Notes: generated by a model from the letters alone, not told the origin. DNA of 64,000 nucleotides from Hemerocallis citrina (GCA_017893485.1 CM030360.1:150666647-150730646), one strand, 5' to 3'; shown: positions 52,831-64,000, counted from the first letter of the stretch. A program made the numbers and translations.

Positions 52831-54420
52831 GGAAGTCAACTCAGTACATGGCATACCCCCTCCCAAAGGCCTCGGGTCCCGGTCACTTTTTCAGACGAAG
52901 ACCTGGAGGGAGTCCGACCCCCCCCCATTGCGATGCCCTAGTGATCAACCTCCATATGGAGAATTTTAAAGTGGAGAGGATACTGGTGGACAATGGTAGC
53001 TCCGTTAACATCCTCTTCCTCGCTGCTTTCAAAGGACTCAAGCTATCTCGGGACAGGCTTAAGCCCACTGGATACATACTCCACGGGTTCATGGGAGTGC
53101 CAGTGACTATCGAAGGAGTAATCACCCTCGACGTAACCGCTGGCAAAACTCCTACCACCCGAACGGAGCCGATGGACTTCATGGTCGTCGGTGTTCCCGC
53201 TGCTTATAATGTGATTCTAGGTCGACCTGGCCTAGCTGCTCTAGAGGCCGTCCCGTCGGCTTATCACCTCAAGATGAAGTTCCCCACCAGGGCGGAAGTA
53301 GGAGAAGTAAGGGGTAGTCAAGAGATGGCCCGCAAATGTTACATGACCTCCACCAGGGGACCAGTCCTCTCCCTCGAGACTCTTGAGATTCTCCAAGAGA
53401 ATGTTCGGCCAACGTCCGAACCGGTGGATGAATTGGAGGAAGTGCTCTTCTCCGAGCAAGATCCGAACCGCAAGTTCCTTATCAGCAAAACCCTCCCATC
53501 TGCCCTATGTTCCGACATAGTCCAATGCATTAGAAAGAACCGTGACCTCTTCGCATGGTCGGCTGCCGACATGCCAGGAATCTCCAAAGAGCTCCTCGTC
53601 CACCACTTGAGTGTTGCTCCGGGGTCCAAACCGGTCCAACAAAAAAGGTGCAAATTTGCCCCTGAGCGCCAGCATGCTATCAAGGAAGAAGTGGACAAGC
53701 TCCTTAAGGCCCAGTTTATCCAAGAAGTCAACTACCCCAAATGGCTCTCCAATGTTGTTATGGTTAAGAAATCTAACAGGAGTTGGAGGATTTGTATCGA
53801 CTTCACGGACCTGAACAAGGCTTGCCCTAAAGATCCATTCCCTCTCCCAAGCATCAACACCTTAATTGACGCCACTTCGGGTCATAAGTTGCTCAACATC
53901 ATGGATGCCTTGTCCGGGTATAACCAAATTCGAATGTTCCCCCTGGATATTCTGAAGACCTCCTTTATTACCGATCAGGGGCTCTACTGCTACAGGGTAA
54001 TGCCCTTCGGGTTGAAGAATGTAGGTGCAACCTACCAATGCCTTGTCAACAAAGTTTTTCAGAACCAAATCGGCCGAAACATGAAAGTATATGTTCATGA
54101 TATGCTGGTCAAGAGCATCTATGGGGCCGATCATTTGGCCAATCTACAAGAGGCATTCGATGTATTGAGGAGGCATGATTTGAGGCTCAACCCGAACAAA
54201 TGTGCGTTCGGAGTCTCGTCCGGGAAATTCCTAGGCTTCATGGTCAGCCAAAGAGGAATCGAAGCCAATCCCGAGAAGATCAAAGCCATACTGGACATGG
54301 CTCCTCCCATACTGGACATGGCTCCTCCCAAGAGTGTGAAAGATGTTCAGAAACTCACGGGGCGCCTTGCAGCCATAGGGCACTTTCTGTCCAAGTTGGG
54401 AAGAAGTGTCTTCCCTTCTT
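52831..54420 (+). pseudogene. Element C protease and reverse transcriptase
   Basis: After a frame change near 52885 the region is open to about 54400. Protease: RILVDNGSSVNILF and NVILGRPGLA. RT: FIQEVNYPKWLSN, NIMDALSGYNQI with the first Asp kept, MPFGLKNVGATYQ. The catalytic box reads YVHD, with the key Asp changed to His (codon 54096-54098), so the RT should be inactive. A 21-bp in-frame tandem duplication follows (ILDMAPP twice, about 54289-54330). A base change in a G/A run at about 54400 then shifts the frame. Confidence 0.87.
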
Positions 54421-55522
54421 CAAAGCCCTCAGGGGGGCTAAGGGCTTCGAATGGGGTCAACAACACCTAGAATCATTCGATCAGCTTAAAGTCTATCTAG
54501 TCAACCCCCCTCTCCTCAGCAAGCCTATCCTCGGGGAAACACTCTACCTCTACTTAGCCGCCTCCGAAAAAACCCTCAGTGCTGTCTTGGTGAGGGAAGA
54601 AGACAATGCTCAGAAGCCCATCTATTATGTGAGCAAGGTACTTTGGGATGCCGAGCTCCGCTACCTAAGATTGGAGAAGATGGAGTACGCCTTGGTCATA
54701 GCAGCTAGAAAGCTTCACCCTTATTTTTAGTCCCACTCGGTGGTCGTTCTTACCGACCAGCTGCTTAAGCAAGTTTTGCACAAACCCGAGACCTCGGGCC
54801 GGCTGATGAAGTGGTTGATCGAGCTAAGTCAGCATGACATATCATACCAGCCTCGGACCGCAATCAAGGCTCAAGCCTTAGCTGAATTCATTGTTGAGAG
54901 CACCATCCCAGAGGTTAGCCAAGCAGCAAACGGGCCTCATATTTGGACATTATATGTAGAAGGGTCCTCTTGTGCCAAGGGAAGCGGAGCCGGGGTCATT
55001 CTGGCAGGCACAGATGATTTAATTCTCCAATACTCCCTCCGCATTAACTTTAAAGCCTCCAATAATGAAGCGGAGTATGAAGCCCTTATAGCCGGCCTCG
55101 GTATGGCTCGCAAGGCAGGGGCACAATGCCTCCGGATCTTTAGCGACTCTCAGCTAGTCGTGAATCAAGTCTTAGGCGAGTACAAGGCACGAGATGACCG
55201 AATGGCTAAGTATCTAGCCAAGGTCCAAAATCTCATGGCCCTATTCGAAGAGGCACTCATTCAGCGAATCCCCAGAGAAGAAAATTTCCAAGCAGATGTC
55301 CTCTCCAAGTTAGCTTCCTCTTCTCTTCAAGGTCTTGAGCAGACCGTCCTGATTGAAGTGCTCCTCAGACCGACCATAGAAGAAGAAACCCCCGACTCGA
55401 TGGAGTCGTTGCCCGTCCAACTTCAAGACAACTGGATGAAATCTCTGATAGAATTTCTAAGGGATGGGCTCCTCCCCGAAGACCCAAAGGAAGCTCGCAG
55501 AGTTCGAACCAGAGCAGAGTAG
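54421..55522 (+). pseudogene. Element C double RNase H region
   Basis: First RNase H: LYLYLAASEKTLSAVL, IYYVSKVLWDAELRY and VVVLTDQLLKQVL, broken by TAG at 54728-54730 (CAG expected). Second RNase H: LYVEGSS, where A has VDGSS, so the first catalytic Asp is now Glu (codon 54959-54961); NNEAEYEAL, FSDSQLVVNQ and QADVLSKLASSS are kept. The region ends at TAG 55520-55522 in the linker to integrase. Otherwise it stays in one frame with A. Confidence 0.85.
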
Positions 55523-56686
55523 TACACCCTTGTTGAGGGGGTCTTGTACAAACGCTCATTCACCCAAGTGGACGGCCGACCCTACTTAAGGTGCCTCTCC
55601 CCGGAAGAAGCCTCATATGCCTTGCAAAAGCTTCACGAAGGTATAGGCGAAGCACATGCAGGGTCAAGGTCCCTCGCCAGAATGGTGTTGAACTATGGAT
55701 ACTTCTGGCCGACCCTCCTACAAGATGCCGAACAACATGCCAGGCAATGCAGCTCCTGTCAAAAGTACTCCAACGTTCGTTGCCTACCCCAAATGCAACT
55801 CACCTCCCTATCAAGTCTGGTCCCTTTTGCAATGTGGGGGATGGACTTACTAGGGCCGTTTCCACCAGCTCCCGGCCAACTCAAATTCCTAGTCGTAGCA
55901 ATCGACTACTTCTCAAAGTGGATAGAGGCCGAGCCCTTGGCTACAATCACCAAGAACAAAGTGCTTCAGTTCTTCTGGAAGAATGTCATTTACAGGTTCG
56001 ACATGCCCCGGGTCCTAATAACCAATAATGGAACACAATTTACAGGGGCTGCATTCTGATCTCTGTATGAAGACCTCGCCATTCAGCAGCGCTTCTCCTC
56101 CATCTCCCATCCTCAGTCAAATGGCCAAGTGAAAAATGCCAACCGGCAGATCCTTTCCGGTGTCAAGAAGAGGCTGGATAAGTCCACCAAAGGCTTATGG
56201 GTTGAACAACTCCCTAACGTACTATGGAATTACCGCATTACGAAACGGACCCCCACAGGAGAGTCGCCATTCAATCTCATCTATGGGTCCGAAGCTGTGA
56301 TCCCCTTTGAAGTCGATGTACTCTCTCCTCGTCTTATGGCCTATGAAGAAGAGTAGAATTTCAGGGTGCTTCGGACGAATTTGGATTTGATTGATGAGCT
56401 TCGTGAAAGAGCTTCAATTCGCCAACAAAACTATCGAAGGAGGATCGAGTTGGCCTACAACAAGAGAGTTCGTCCCACAAGTCTCAAAGAGGGGGACTTA
56501 GTCCTTAGAAAGCTGGCTATCTCATTCCCCAGTCAAAAGAGTAAGCTAGCTCCGAACTGGGAAAGACCCTACAAGATTACCAAAGTAGTTCGGCCCGGTA
56601 CATACCGTCTAGAAGATCTCGAAGGCAGAGAGATTTCCAGGACTTGGAATGCCGACCATCTTTTGAAGTACCAAGAGGGCACCTGA
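55523..56686 (+). pseudogene. Element C integrase
   Basis: The zinc finger HEGIGEAHAGS with CSSCQKY is present, and the first core Asp (GMDLLGPF). The second core residue is Asn (ITNNGTQF, codon 56024-56026) and the Glu of SNGQ-x-E is Lys (codon 56132-56134), so two of the three catalytic residues are gone, both by G-to-A changes. TGA at 56057-56059 and TAG at 56354-56356 add stops. The C-terminal part LAPNWERPYKITKVVRPGTY is well preserved to the natural stop at 56684-56686. Confidence 0.86.
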
Positions 56687-56884
56687 ACGCCTCTCTAAGT
56701 ACCTTCGGATGTCGAACCGTTCCTTACCTTTCACTTGTATTTTGCTCCTTTATTTCTTCAATGTAATAACGGCTTGCAACTTAGAAGCAACCGACTAGTT
56801 GTTATCAATAAAATGCTTCTTTTTTCCATATTTCTTGTGATTGTGTTCATCTCTCTGTTTTTAATTTCTTTTACTCAAACGACG

Positions 56885-57450
56885 AGTTCGGAGTCCAACA
56901 CTTGGCTCGACTCCGCTTCGCAAGCTCGCTCTTAAGCGAGCTAGAAGTGGTTCGCCATTCGGAATTGCTCCCACAACCGTTGAAACTTACTCAAACGACA
57001 AGTTCAGAGTCCAACACTTGGCTCGACTCTGCTTCGCAAGCTCGCTCTTAAGCGAGCTAGAAAAGGTTCGCCATTCGGAATTGCTCCCACAACCGTTGAA
57101 ACTTACTCAAACGACGAGTTCGGAGTCCAACACTTGGCTCGACTTCACTTCGCAAGCTCGCTCTTAAGCAATCTAGAAGTGGTTCGCCATTCGAAACTGC
57201 TCCCACAACCTTTGATACATACTCTAATGACGAGTTCAGAGTCCAACACTTGGCTCGACTCCGCTTTGCAAGATCGCTCTTAAGCGAGCTAGAAGTGGTT
57301 CGCCATTCGGAATTGCTCCCACAACTGTTGAAACATACTCTAAGGACGAGTTCGGAGTCCAACACTTGGCTCGACTCCGCTTCGCAAGCTCGCTCTTAAG
57401 CAAGCTAGAAGCGGATCGCCATTCGGAATTGCTCCCCGCAACCGTTGAGA
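56885..57450. repeat. 116-bp tandem array with an internal hairpin, about five copies
   Basis: GAGTCCAACACTTGGCTCGA recurs at intervals of 115-117 bp from about 56891. Each unit has AGCTCGCT-CTTA-AGCGAGCT, a perfect 8-bp hairpin in the best copies. It is the counterpart of 7676-8224 in element A: GGTTGTGGGAGCAATTCCGA is common to both (read on the minus strand here). Confidence 0.9.
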
Positions 57451-57788
57451 TTCGCTTAAACAATGCGCACGAAGTGTTCACAACTATACTAGACATGGGA
57501 GAAGAGTACTTAGAGGTGTTAAACCTTCGGTCCCTAGGGTTCGTCTGAAGATAAAGTTAGACACTCCGTGCCTACAAGAAGAAAGATTCGCTTCTGGTTT
57601 TGAGTATTTGTTAAAATTTCGAGGAGTTGTACTTGAATAAATGCCCACCAATAGAAGCACACGAACATAGAAAAGAAACAAAATCTTTCATCTATATAAA
57701 ATTCTAACGCACAAAAGCGTTCGAGTTACAAGACCAAGCTACTACTACAAGGAACTACAAAAGCTCCAAGAAGCATAATACAACTTAT

Positions 57789-58631
57789 TCAATGCTTCTT
57801 CGAAAGGGGGACATTTCGGTTCAAAGACACCTGGGGACAGCACCGCCTAACCTCGGAGCTCATCTCCAAACCGACGAACTGAGATGCCTCTTCGGCACTG
57901 CCTCTAACTGTGACTCCGACCGAAGCGCCGCTGGACGAAGCAGCCACCACACTCTGAGCATCGGCCGGACTCCGCCTAACGGCAAGCAAACGAGTCGCGA
58001 GCTCATAAAACGAGATCTCCCTCTCGATCTCTTCGCGAGTACACGACGTACTTCGGACGTTGATCCTTTCAGGCTGAGGTTTGAGCCAAGCAACTTCCTC
58101 CTCGAGCTCGACGATCCTGTCCTTCAAAGTGCCTTCCTTCACAGATATCTTGAAGCAAGGGAGTTTAACGGAGCCTACGGCATCAGTGTTGTCGGCTATA
58201 ATGCGACGAAGGTGGGTCACTTCGATGCTTTTGTCGACTGTAACCCTCCTCAGCTGGTCGACCCTCGCCATCAACTCGTCGGGCTCGACCATCAGTTTAC
58301 CCACTGCCGATGTTATTTCATCTTCCTCCGCCGAGAGTTCCTCTTCGGCTATTTCCAGATGGCGAACCTCCTCCAGTAGCTTGCCTTTCTCTTTCTCAAC
58401 GTCGAATAGCAACTTCTGAAGTAACTCCACCTCGCCTTCGAGACGAACCTCGTGAGATCGCTTTCGTAGTTGTTTCAGCTCGGATAAATACTCTCTCGCG
58501 GTTGCTTTGACGTCTTCTAGTCTTAACTCGCTCTTGAGGAAACTCTCTCGGCCACGAGAGAGGGCTCGCCTCGCCTCATCTAATTCAGCGCGAAGGCGAG
58601 TTGCTTCGGAGACCAAACTCGGTTCGACGAC
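57789..58631 (-). CDS. Second antisense coding block of element C (coiled coil), open
   Basis: Begins after CCGCTTTTCAG on the minus strand in phase 0 with GTC, and is open over 280 codons to the stop at 57789. Strong coiled-coil character (ATRLRAELDEARRALS, EGEVELLQKLLFDVEKEKGK) and the same landmarks as 5546-6430 in A: IEVTHLRRI, DRIVELEEEVAWLKP, INVRSTSCTREE, FYELATR and VSLNRNVPL. The A copy has one stop, whereas this one has none, although the sense genes of C are badly decayed. No ATG is placed at its beginning, so it is likely an exon. Function unknown. Confidence 0.65.
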   Translation of the reverse strand, partial: VVEPSLVSEATRLRAELDEARRALSRGRESFLKSELRLEDVKATAREYLSELKQLRKRSHEVRLEGEVELLQKLLFDVEKEKGKLLEEVRHLEIAEEELSAEEDEITSAVGKLMVEPDELMARVDQLRRVTVDKSIEVTHLRRIIADNTDAVGSVKLPCFKISVKEGTLKDRIVELEEEVAWLKPQPERINVRSTSCTREEIEREISFYELATRLLAVRRSPADAQSVVAASSSGASVGVTVRGSAEEASQFVGLEMSSEVRRCCPQVSLNRNVPLSKKH

Positions 58632-58796
58632 CTGAAAAGCGGAAGCATATCAACGCAAAAAGACAAAGGACAGTGCTCAACACTTAGCCGAATTTTGGAG
58701 AAATCTCGAGTCAAACACTTAGCCTAATTTCGAAGAAATTCAATTTCAAAATAGTCCAACACTTAGCCAAATTTGAGAAGAGAGTTCAAACAAAAC

Positions 58797-58802
58797 TTTA
58801 TT
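58797..58802 (-). terminator. AATAAA polyadenylation signal of the antisense gene in element C
   Basis: AATAAA on the minus strand, 12 bases after the 17-nt motif and about 200 bp after the stop of exon 3. It precedes the next splice acceptor, supporting an end of one transcript form here. Confidence 0.45.
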
Positions 58803-58813
58803 CATATCAAAAA

Positions 58814-58830
58814 GCAGTGGCCAGTCCGCA
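58814..58830 (-). promoter_or_regulatory. 17-nt conserved 3' UTR motif (element C copy)
   Basis: TGCGGACTGGCCACTGC on the minus strand; one change from the A and B copies. Confidence 0.6.
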
Positions 58831-59000
58831 ATAAGGCAGTACATAAAAAGAAAATTTATAAAAACGAGGAGATCAAGGGTCCACCTTGGGCGGCAGCTTA
58901 GAAACAGGCACCTCGGTGGATGGCCCCTCGTCCCTCGTCCCCCGTCGGCTGCCACAGTCTCGGGATCGACAAGCACTTCGTCATCCTGCTGCTCACCCTC

Positions 59001-59826
59001 CTACTCTTCTCCCTCCTCCTCTTCGTCTTCTTCTTCGCTGCCGGGCCACAGTCGGTACCCCACCCTCTCGAAGTCGGGGACTCGAGCCTCGACATGGTCG
59101 AGCGCCTTAGCATAAGACAGCTCCATGTTGACAGCCATGTGCTTCTTCGCCTCATCCTCGATCTTCTTTCTCTCCTTCTCCACGGCCTCGACTTGTTCCA
59201 ACTTCAAAGCCTCCAAAGCCTTCGCCGCCGCGGCCTTCTCCTCGGCGGCCTTAGCGACCTTCGCAGCGAGCTTTTCCTTTGCTTGCGCCAAGGCTGCCTC
59301 GAGGTCGGTGACTCGAGCTGCCAAAATGTCCGAGCGATGCTGCTCTGCATCGAGCTGTTTCACGGCCCTCGCCCTCTCCGCTGGGTCTTTGTCACTGAGG
59401 GCCTTCAGCTCCCTCTCCTGCTCGGCATACTCTTTGATGAGATGAGCGAAGTGGCAAGTGGCCTGCAAGAAGAAGTAGTTAGAACACAACGAAAACCGAG
59501 CTATGGACTTAGAAAATTTTCAAGAAAAAGAATCGAGACTTACCGACATAAGCGACCGAGCAACTTCGAGAGCATCATCGCTGGTCGTCCCCGCCTTCAG
59601 GGTGGCTTGGTCCTTCGAGGTCGGGAGATGGCGAACAGCCTGCATGCTCATCGCCGAATCCCCCAAAAAACTGTCGTGGTTCATCACCCGCCAATCTCTT
59701 GTGAGCCTCGGTCAAGATCTCCTCGGCCTGCGGGGTCAAGGACAGGGCCTCAAGTGCCAGCACCGCCGAGACGGAGAAAGCCTCACCTGCAGGGGCAGAC
59801 GGGGTAGGGAGGACAACTACCGCTGA
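59001..59826 (-). pseudogene. Antisense gene of element C, exons 2-3, 5' part lost
   Basis: Exon 2 is present up to 59544, with the donor GTAAGT right after ATGTCG, as in element A. Exon 3 is 59462-59001 after CTTCTTGCAG, in phase 0. Exon 2 landmarks are LTPQAEEILTEAHK, VMNHDSFLGD and AVRHLPTSKDQATLKAG, the last two in another frame because of a small indel near 59690. Exon 3 begins ATCHFAHLIKEYAEQEREL and is a lysine/glutamate/alanine coiled coil (LAQAKEKLAAKVAKA, YAKALDHVEARVPDF) with an acidic end, open to the stop at 59001. Exon 1 with the Transposase_28-like domain is absent because sequence D begins at 59848. Confidence 0.75.
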
Positions 59827-60436
59827 AGACGATTCCCGAGGAGCAGGTGTAATATCCCGTACGGATATTACCTTGTATAAATTATTATTTTATTATTATT
59901 TTGTTTTAATTCCAAAATCAAATTATTTTGGCAATTTTTACCTGGTTTGTTCATAGACATTATCTGTACACCGGTCAGTATACATCCGTATTGTATCAAA
60001 TTGGTACCGTGATCTTCCGAACTAATAATAAAATTTATTTTATTATTATTTCCGAAATTAAATTATTTTTATACGGATTATGTGAAGATTTTCGGTATAC
60101 GCATATATATACACACATGTATGTAGTATGTTGATTAGTACATTATACAAATTGTGTGTTGTGTATTTTTTAGACAAAATACTTGTCCTTGATATGACAA
60201 ACCTATTAGATTATTAGGGTTTTTATTTGAATGGTTAATCTAGGTTAAGTATGCATGAGAAGATTAGGAAAAACTCTTCTAGAAACCTTATCTTTTCACC
60301 GTACTTCCACCTCACACCCTAGCCCATACCTCCACTTCACCCTACCTCCCTACAAGGGCATGGCAGTCCTCCATGAGCTAGAGAGTTTTGTGCACTTTGG
60401 TGAGTGCAATTTTGCACTCTCCACCTTTCCTCCACC

Positions 60437-60444
60437 TATAAATA
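60437..60444 (+). promoter_or_regulatory. TATA box in sequence D
   Basis: TATAAATA after CCTTTCCTCCACC and before CCCCCTCCTTCTTCAC, a layout like the TATA regions of the LTRs above. Transcription would start near 60475. Confidence 0.5.
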
Positions 60445-61870
60445 CCCCCTCCTTCTTCACTTGTCTCACTTTTTACAAAAACACAAAGACAAAAGAAAGG
60501 AAAGGAAAAGAAAGAGAGAACCCACTCTAACAAGAGAGTTTTCATTGTAGGTTTCATAGGAGCTTTCAAGCTTAGGGGAAGGAGAAGGTTGCTAGGCTAG
60601 TCCTTCCAACAAGAAAGAAAGGTGGGGGTTCTCCACTTGTTTTTTTGGTTGTTTGAGTTGTTGTTTTGATCCCTTCTTCTCGTTATCTTCCTTGTTTTGT
60701 TTTCTTTTGTTTTGGGTGCCTGTTCTTGTGATAGTGTTGTTGTATGTTGTAGCATAATATGGATAAAAAGAAATGTGATAAGTAGTAGTACTAAATAAAC
60801 ATAAAGATTGACTCTTTTGGTTGTTGAAATGGTTGTTCTTGTTGTTGTTTGGACTGAGAACATAAACACATGATGACTTGTGTATACACCCAATTTGGGG
60901 GTTGTAGGACTTGACATTGGACATACACATATGCATATGACTATTGAGTACATACCCATTTGGGATGTAGGACTAAAACAAGGACTTGGCATAAGCATAT
61001 GATTTTTGGTACATAGAACTAATTACTACCCATTTTGGGGTTGTGGACTATTAAAAGTAATTCCTTCTTGATTTTTGCTCTCTACTTTGATAGTTAACAA
61101 AATCTTGTTAACTCCTAGTTAATAAAAAGATAGGCTTGTGGTATGTAAGAAATAAGTGTTAAAGAAATAATGTTGTTTTATGTAGGGCTTGTAATTAATA
61201 AAAAAGGTAGACTACTTGTAGTATTGTAGTTCATGCTTAAGTAGTAGTAGATGTTTACTCTTAAGAAAAGTAATAATAAATGTTATGCTTAAATAGGTAA
61301 GAAATAGATGCTTATTCTTAAGAAAAGTAGTAGTAGTAGATGTTTATGACTAAATAAAGTAGTAGTAGATGTTTATGCTTAAGTAAAGTTGTAGTAGATG
61401 TTTATGTTTATATATAAGTAAGGTCATGTTGAAGTAGTAAATGACATTTTGTTTAGAAGTATGGTAGTAACCCATGCTCCCATTGTAGTAGATATCCATG
61501 GTTAAATAGTTATAGGTTGATGTTTATGTTGTGTTTATATTTTTGTAGAAAGTCCATGTTTTAATGTCTACCATGTTGTAGGTTAATGGAACCATATTTA
61601 TGATATGTATCATATTGTAGGAAATTCCTTCTTGAAGTGTATACCATGTTGTAGGTTTAATGTAAAAAAGAACCATGCTTATGTTGTATACATGTTGTAG
61701 GAAAAATAAATACCATGTTTAGATTATGATAGGAAAGTCTTATATCATGCTTGGATCATTTTAGGAAAAATATATACCACGTTTAGATTGTAGTAGGAAC
61801 CATTATACATGCTTAGATTGTTGTAAGAATTATTACACCATGCTTGGATTGTAGTAGGAACCATTATACA

Positions 61871-62340
61871 TGTTTAGAATGTTGTAGGATTCTACTTGGA
61901 ATACATACCATGCTTAGATTAATACTAAGTAGTATCACCATGTTTAGAATGTTGTAGGGCTCTACTTGGAATATATACCATGCTTAGATTAATACTAAGT
62001 AGTATCACCATGTTTAGAATGTTGTAGGTATCTACTTGGAATATATACCATGCTTAGATTAATACTAAGTAGTATCACCATATTTAGAATGTTGTAGGTC
62101 TCTACTTGGAATATATACCATGCTTAGATTAATACTAAGTAGTATCACCATGTTTAGAATGTTGTAGGCCTCTACTTGGAATATATACCATGCTTAGATT
62201 AATACTAAGTAGTATCACCATATTTAGAATGTTGTAGGTCTCTACTTGGAATATATACCATGCTTAGATTAATACTAAGTAGTATCACCATGTTTAGAAT
62301 ATTGTAGGTCTCTACTTGAAATACATACCATGCTAAGATT
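61871..62340. repeat. 70-bp tandem repeat, about 6.7 copies
   Basis: TGTTTAGAATGTTGTAGG recurs exactly every 70 bp (61871, 61941, 62011, 62081, 62151, 62221, 62291), with TACCATGCTTAGATTAATAC in each unit. Diverged relatives (CCATGCTTAGATTGTTGTAG) spread over about 61680-62720, suggesting repeated rounds of expansion. Confidence 0.93.
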
Positions 62341-63390
62341 GTGTAGGATTCATGTTTAATCACTTACCATGCTTAGATTGTTGTAGGAAAGCGCAATCCA
62401 TGCTTAGGTTGTTGTAGGAAAATTGTATACCATGCTTAGACTAATGATAAGTAGTATTACCATGCTTAAATTGTTGTAGGGTCGATGTTTAATTAATATT
62501 GAAGTTGAATACCATGCTTAGGAATGTGTAGGATTAATGTTCAATCACCGACCATGCCTAAGATTGTTGTAGGAATATTTAAGTAGTATGTTATGCTTAA
62601 GATTTGTTGTAGGTTCCTACCATACTGAAGAATTGTTGTAGAATAATGTTTAAGTGGTATACCATGCTAAATTGTTGGCACTCATGGGTAGGTTGTAGCA
62701 ATTAACCATGCTTAAAGTAGTAGGAGACATCCATGCTTAAATCTAGTAGCTATTCGTGCCTTAAATTGTAGTAGCTTCTACTTAAGTTGTATCCATGTCG
62801 TGGTTGTAGCGTTAGTGAAGGACTAATCATTTGATAGTTGCAATATTGTGTTGTGAAGTAGTTCTAGTTAATTCCCCAGAAGGAATCCCCTGTTTGAGAT
62901 TACATAGTTAGAGCAATGCATGCTTGAATGGTGTATTGTAGCATTCTAGTCAATAGAACAGCGCTTGAATTGTACGTGGTAGTGAAAGATTGAAAAGGAA
63001 CCATGAACCCATGCATCTAGCTCCTAGGTGATTCTAGCTCAACTTAAGAGAGAACCCGAGAATCCAGTCGCATATAGTTCTAGTTCGTTTTGAAAGGAAA
63101 CCGTGAGTTCTAGTGTGTGAGGTTCAAATTGGAATTGGACCCTATCATAGGGGCATTCCTCATCCTTATGGGTAATAAGGGCTGGGAAGATCACTAGTAA
63201 TAGTTAGTTCAATAAAGGTTGTTATGTCGCCTTCGGGCTTCTCATTGGTAGAATACCTATCTCAGACTGTTAGTAGATTCTTCTGTTGCTTCTAATTTTA
63301 GAAGATCGAGTTGCTAGTAAGCACATTTGGTTGCTTATAGGTTTGATTACCTGTATGGTAGTTTGCATATGGTTGTGCTCGTACGTGGCT

Positions 63391-63620
63391 CGACTGGCCC
63401 GTATGTAGCTGTGGGTCTCATACGTAGTTTATTTGGCTCGTATGAAGGTTGTTACTCGTATGCGGCTCGACCAGCCCGTGCATAGCTGTTGGTCTCATAC
63501 GCGGCTTATCTGGCTGGTATGTACGTTGTTATCTCATACGAGAACTGCCTGGCTCATAGGTAGTGGTTGGTTCATACGTAGCTTATTGGCTCGTATGTGG
63601 TTAGTTTACTCGTGTATAGC
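63391..63620. repeat. About 78-bp imperfect tandem repeat
   Basis: CGACTGGCCCGTATGTAGCTG near 63391 and CGACCAGCCCGTGCATAGCTG near 63468 start two units; a third is decayed. Words like TCTCATACG and GGCTCGTATG recur. The open frame 63433-63627 merely follows it. Confidence 0.6.
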
Positions 63621-64000
63621 ATGTTAGCTAGTACGCAGTTGTTATGCTCATCTAGGGCGATACTATTACCCTAGGGGCTGTCGACCATCAAGACATATGT
63701 TTTCCTATTCCTAAGGGACCGTGGACGAGTCACTCCTTGTGTGCCGTCGGATCTTAACCAGTGTAGGTTGATCGCGGACCGGAGTATAGACGGAATCCAA
63801 GTTCAGGGTAGTGGCATGCATGTATGATCGTATTGCCGGGGTCTTGGATTGATAGGCCATGAATCAGATCCTAAGGGATTCTGGTAAGCCTGGGTTGAGC
63901 AGCCTAGTAGAGTTGTCTTGCGAAGTCTAATTTAAGACCTAGCATGTTGTGTTTATAATATTGTCATCCCTAGGATTGTTCAGGATTAGTGACATCATTA

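Larger units (their letters stand above)
50286..59847 (+). mobile_element. Element C: Tat-lineage retrotransposon of the same family as A, 3' end lost
   Basis: 5' LTR, primer-binding site, gag, protease, RT, double RNase H, integrase, tandem array and antisense gene in the same order as element A. It is cut at 59847 inside exon 2 of the antisense gene, where sequence D begins. It is more decayed than A: several stops, frame changes and lost catalytic residues in RT, second RNase H and integrase. Confidence 0.92.
59848..64000 (+). mobile_element. Sequence D: probable long LTR of another retrotransposon, runs past the window
   Basis: Element C stops abruptly at TGTAATATCCCGTACGG, a TG start typical of plant LTRs. 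There is a TATA box with TATAAATACCCCC at 60437, then over 3.5 kb without a convincing open frame but full of short tandem repeats. A very long LTR, as in some Tekay/Del-type chromoviruses, explains this best. Without the other end, target duplication or primer-binding site it remains an inference; a satellite-rich insertion is the alternative. Confidence 0.5.

Noticed and set aside
58920..59807. 295-aa plus-strand frame opposite exons 2-3 of element C
   Set aside because: Leu-rich mirror of a Glu/Lys coiled coil; crosses the intron with clear GT-AG borders on the other strand.
61680..62720. CRISPR-like regularity of the 70-bp array
   Set aside because: Units are contiguous with no unique spacers, in plant DNA.

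Overview
The window is repeat-dominated nuclear DNA of a flowering plant. I see no host gene that I can support. The assignment rests on plant-type Ty3/gypsy Tat and chromovirus elements, Ty1/copia, CACTA and hAT families, GT-AG introns and long AT-rich spacers. A eudicot is likely, but the species cannot be told from this sequence.

Layout. Element A (1-14795, minus strand) is a large Tat-lineage Ty3/gypsy retrotransposon whose 3' LTR is cut by the window edge. 14796-17363 holds microsatellites, a 138-bp duplication, a MITE and a miniature hAT (15361-16696). Element B (17364-27947, plus) is a second Tat family that has lost most of its 5' LTR and its RNase H core. 28607-34376 is the 3' part of a CACTA element with a spliced, degenerate Transposase_24-like gene, and a gag-only copia element (31329-34256) sits in one of its introns. 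35972-46617 is a chromovirus deleted from protease to mid-integrase. It carries a hAT at its primer-binding site (37166-38274) and a 1.2-kb TRIM-type LTR element (39826-44823) whose right LTR contains a nearly intact autonomous hAT (40909-44682). 46755-49100 is a degraded gypsy fragment on the minus strand. Element C (50286-59847, plus) is a relative of A, broken by an LTR-like sequence D that runs from 59848 past the window end.

How the parts work together. A, B and C share gag, protease, RT, two RNase H modules (a Ty3-type one and a second 'archaeal-type' one) and integrase on the sense strand. Each also carries, between pol and the 3' LTR, a gene on the opposite strand: three exons with identical splice phases in all three elements (a gypsy-type Transposase_28-like domain, then an acidic coiled-coil tail), followed by a second coiled-coil coding block that begins at another phase-0 splice acceptor. 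A 17-nt motif in the 3' UTR, duplicated TATA modules and tandem arrays with a covarying hairpin accompany this gene. That antisense locus is the most interesting thing in the window.

Decay. Almost every coding region is broken. Many stop codons look like C-to-T decay (CGA to TGA, CAG to TAG), while several frameshifts lie in homopolymer runs and might be assembly errors. The hAT transposase at 41816-43936 has only one visible defect. The clean target-site duplications (AGCCA, CTTGC, ATAAG, ATATTCTT, CATTTTGG, GCTGCCGC) make the nesting order unambiguous.
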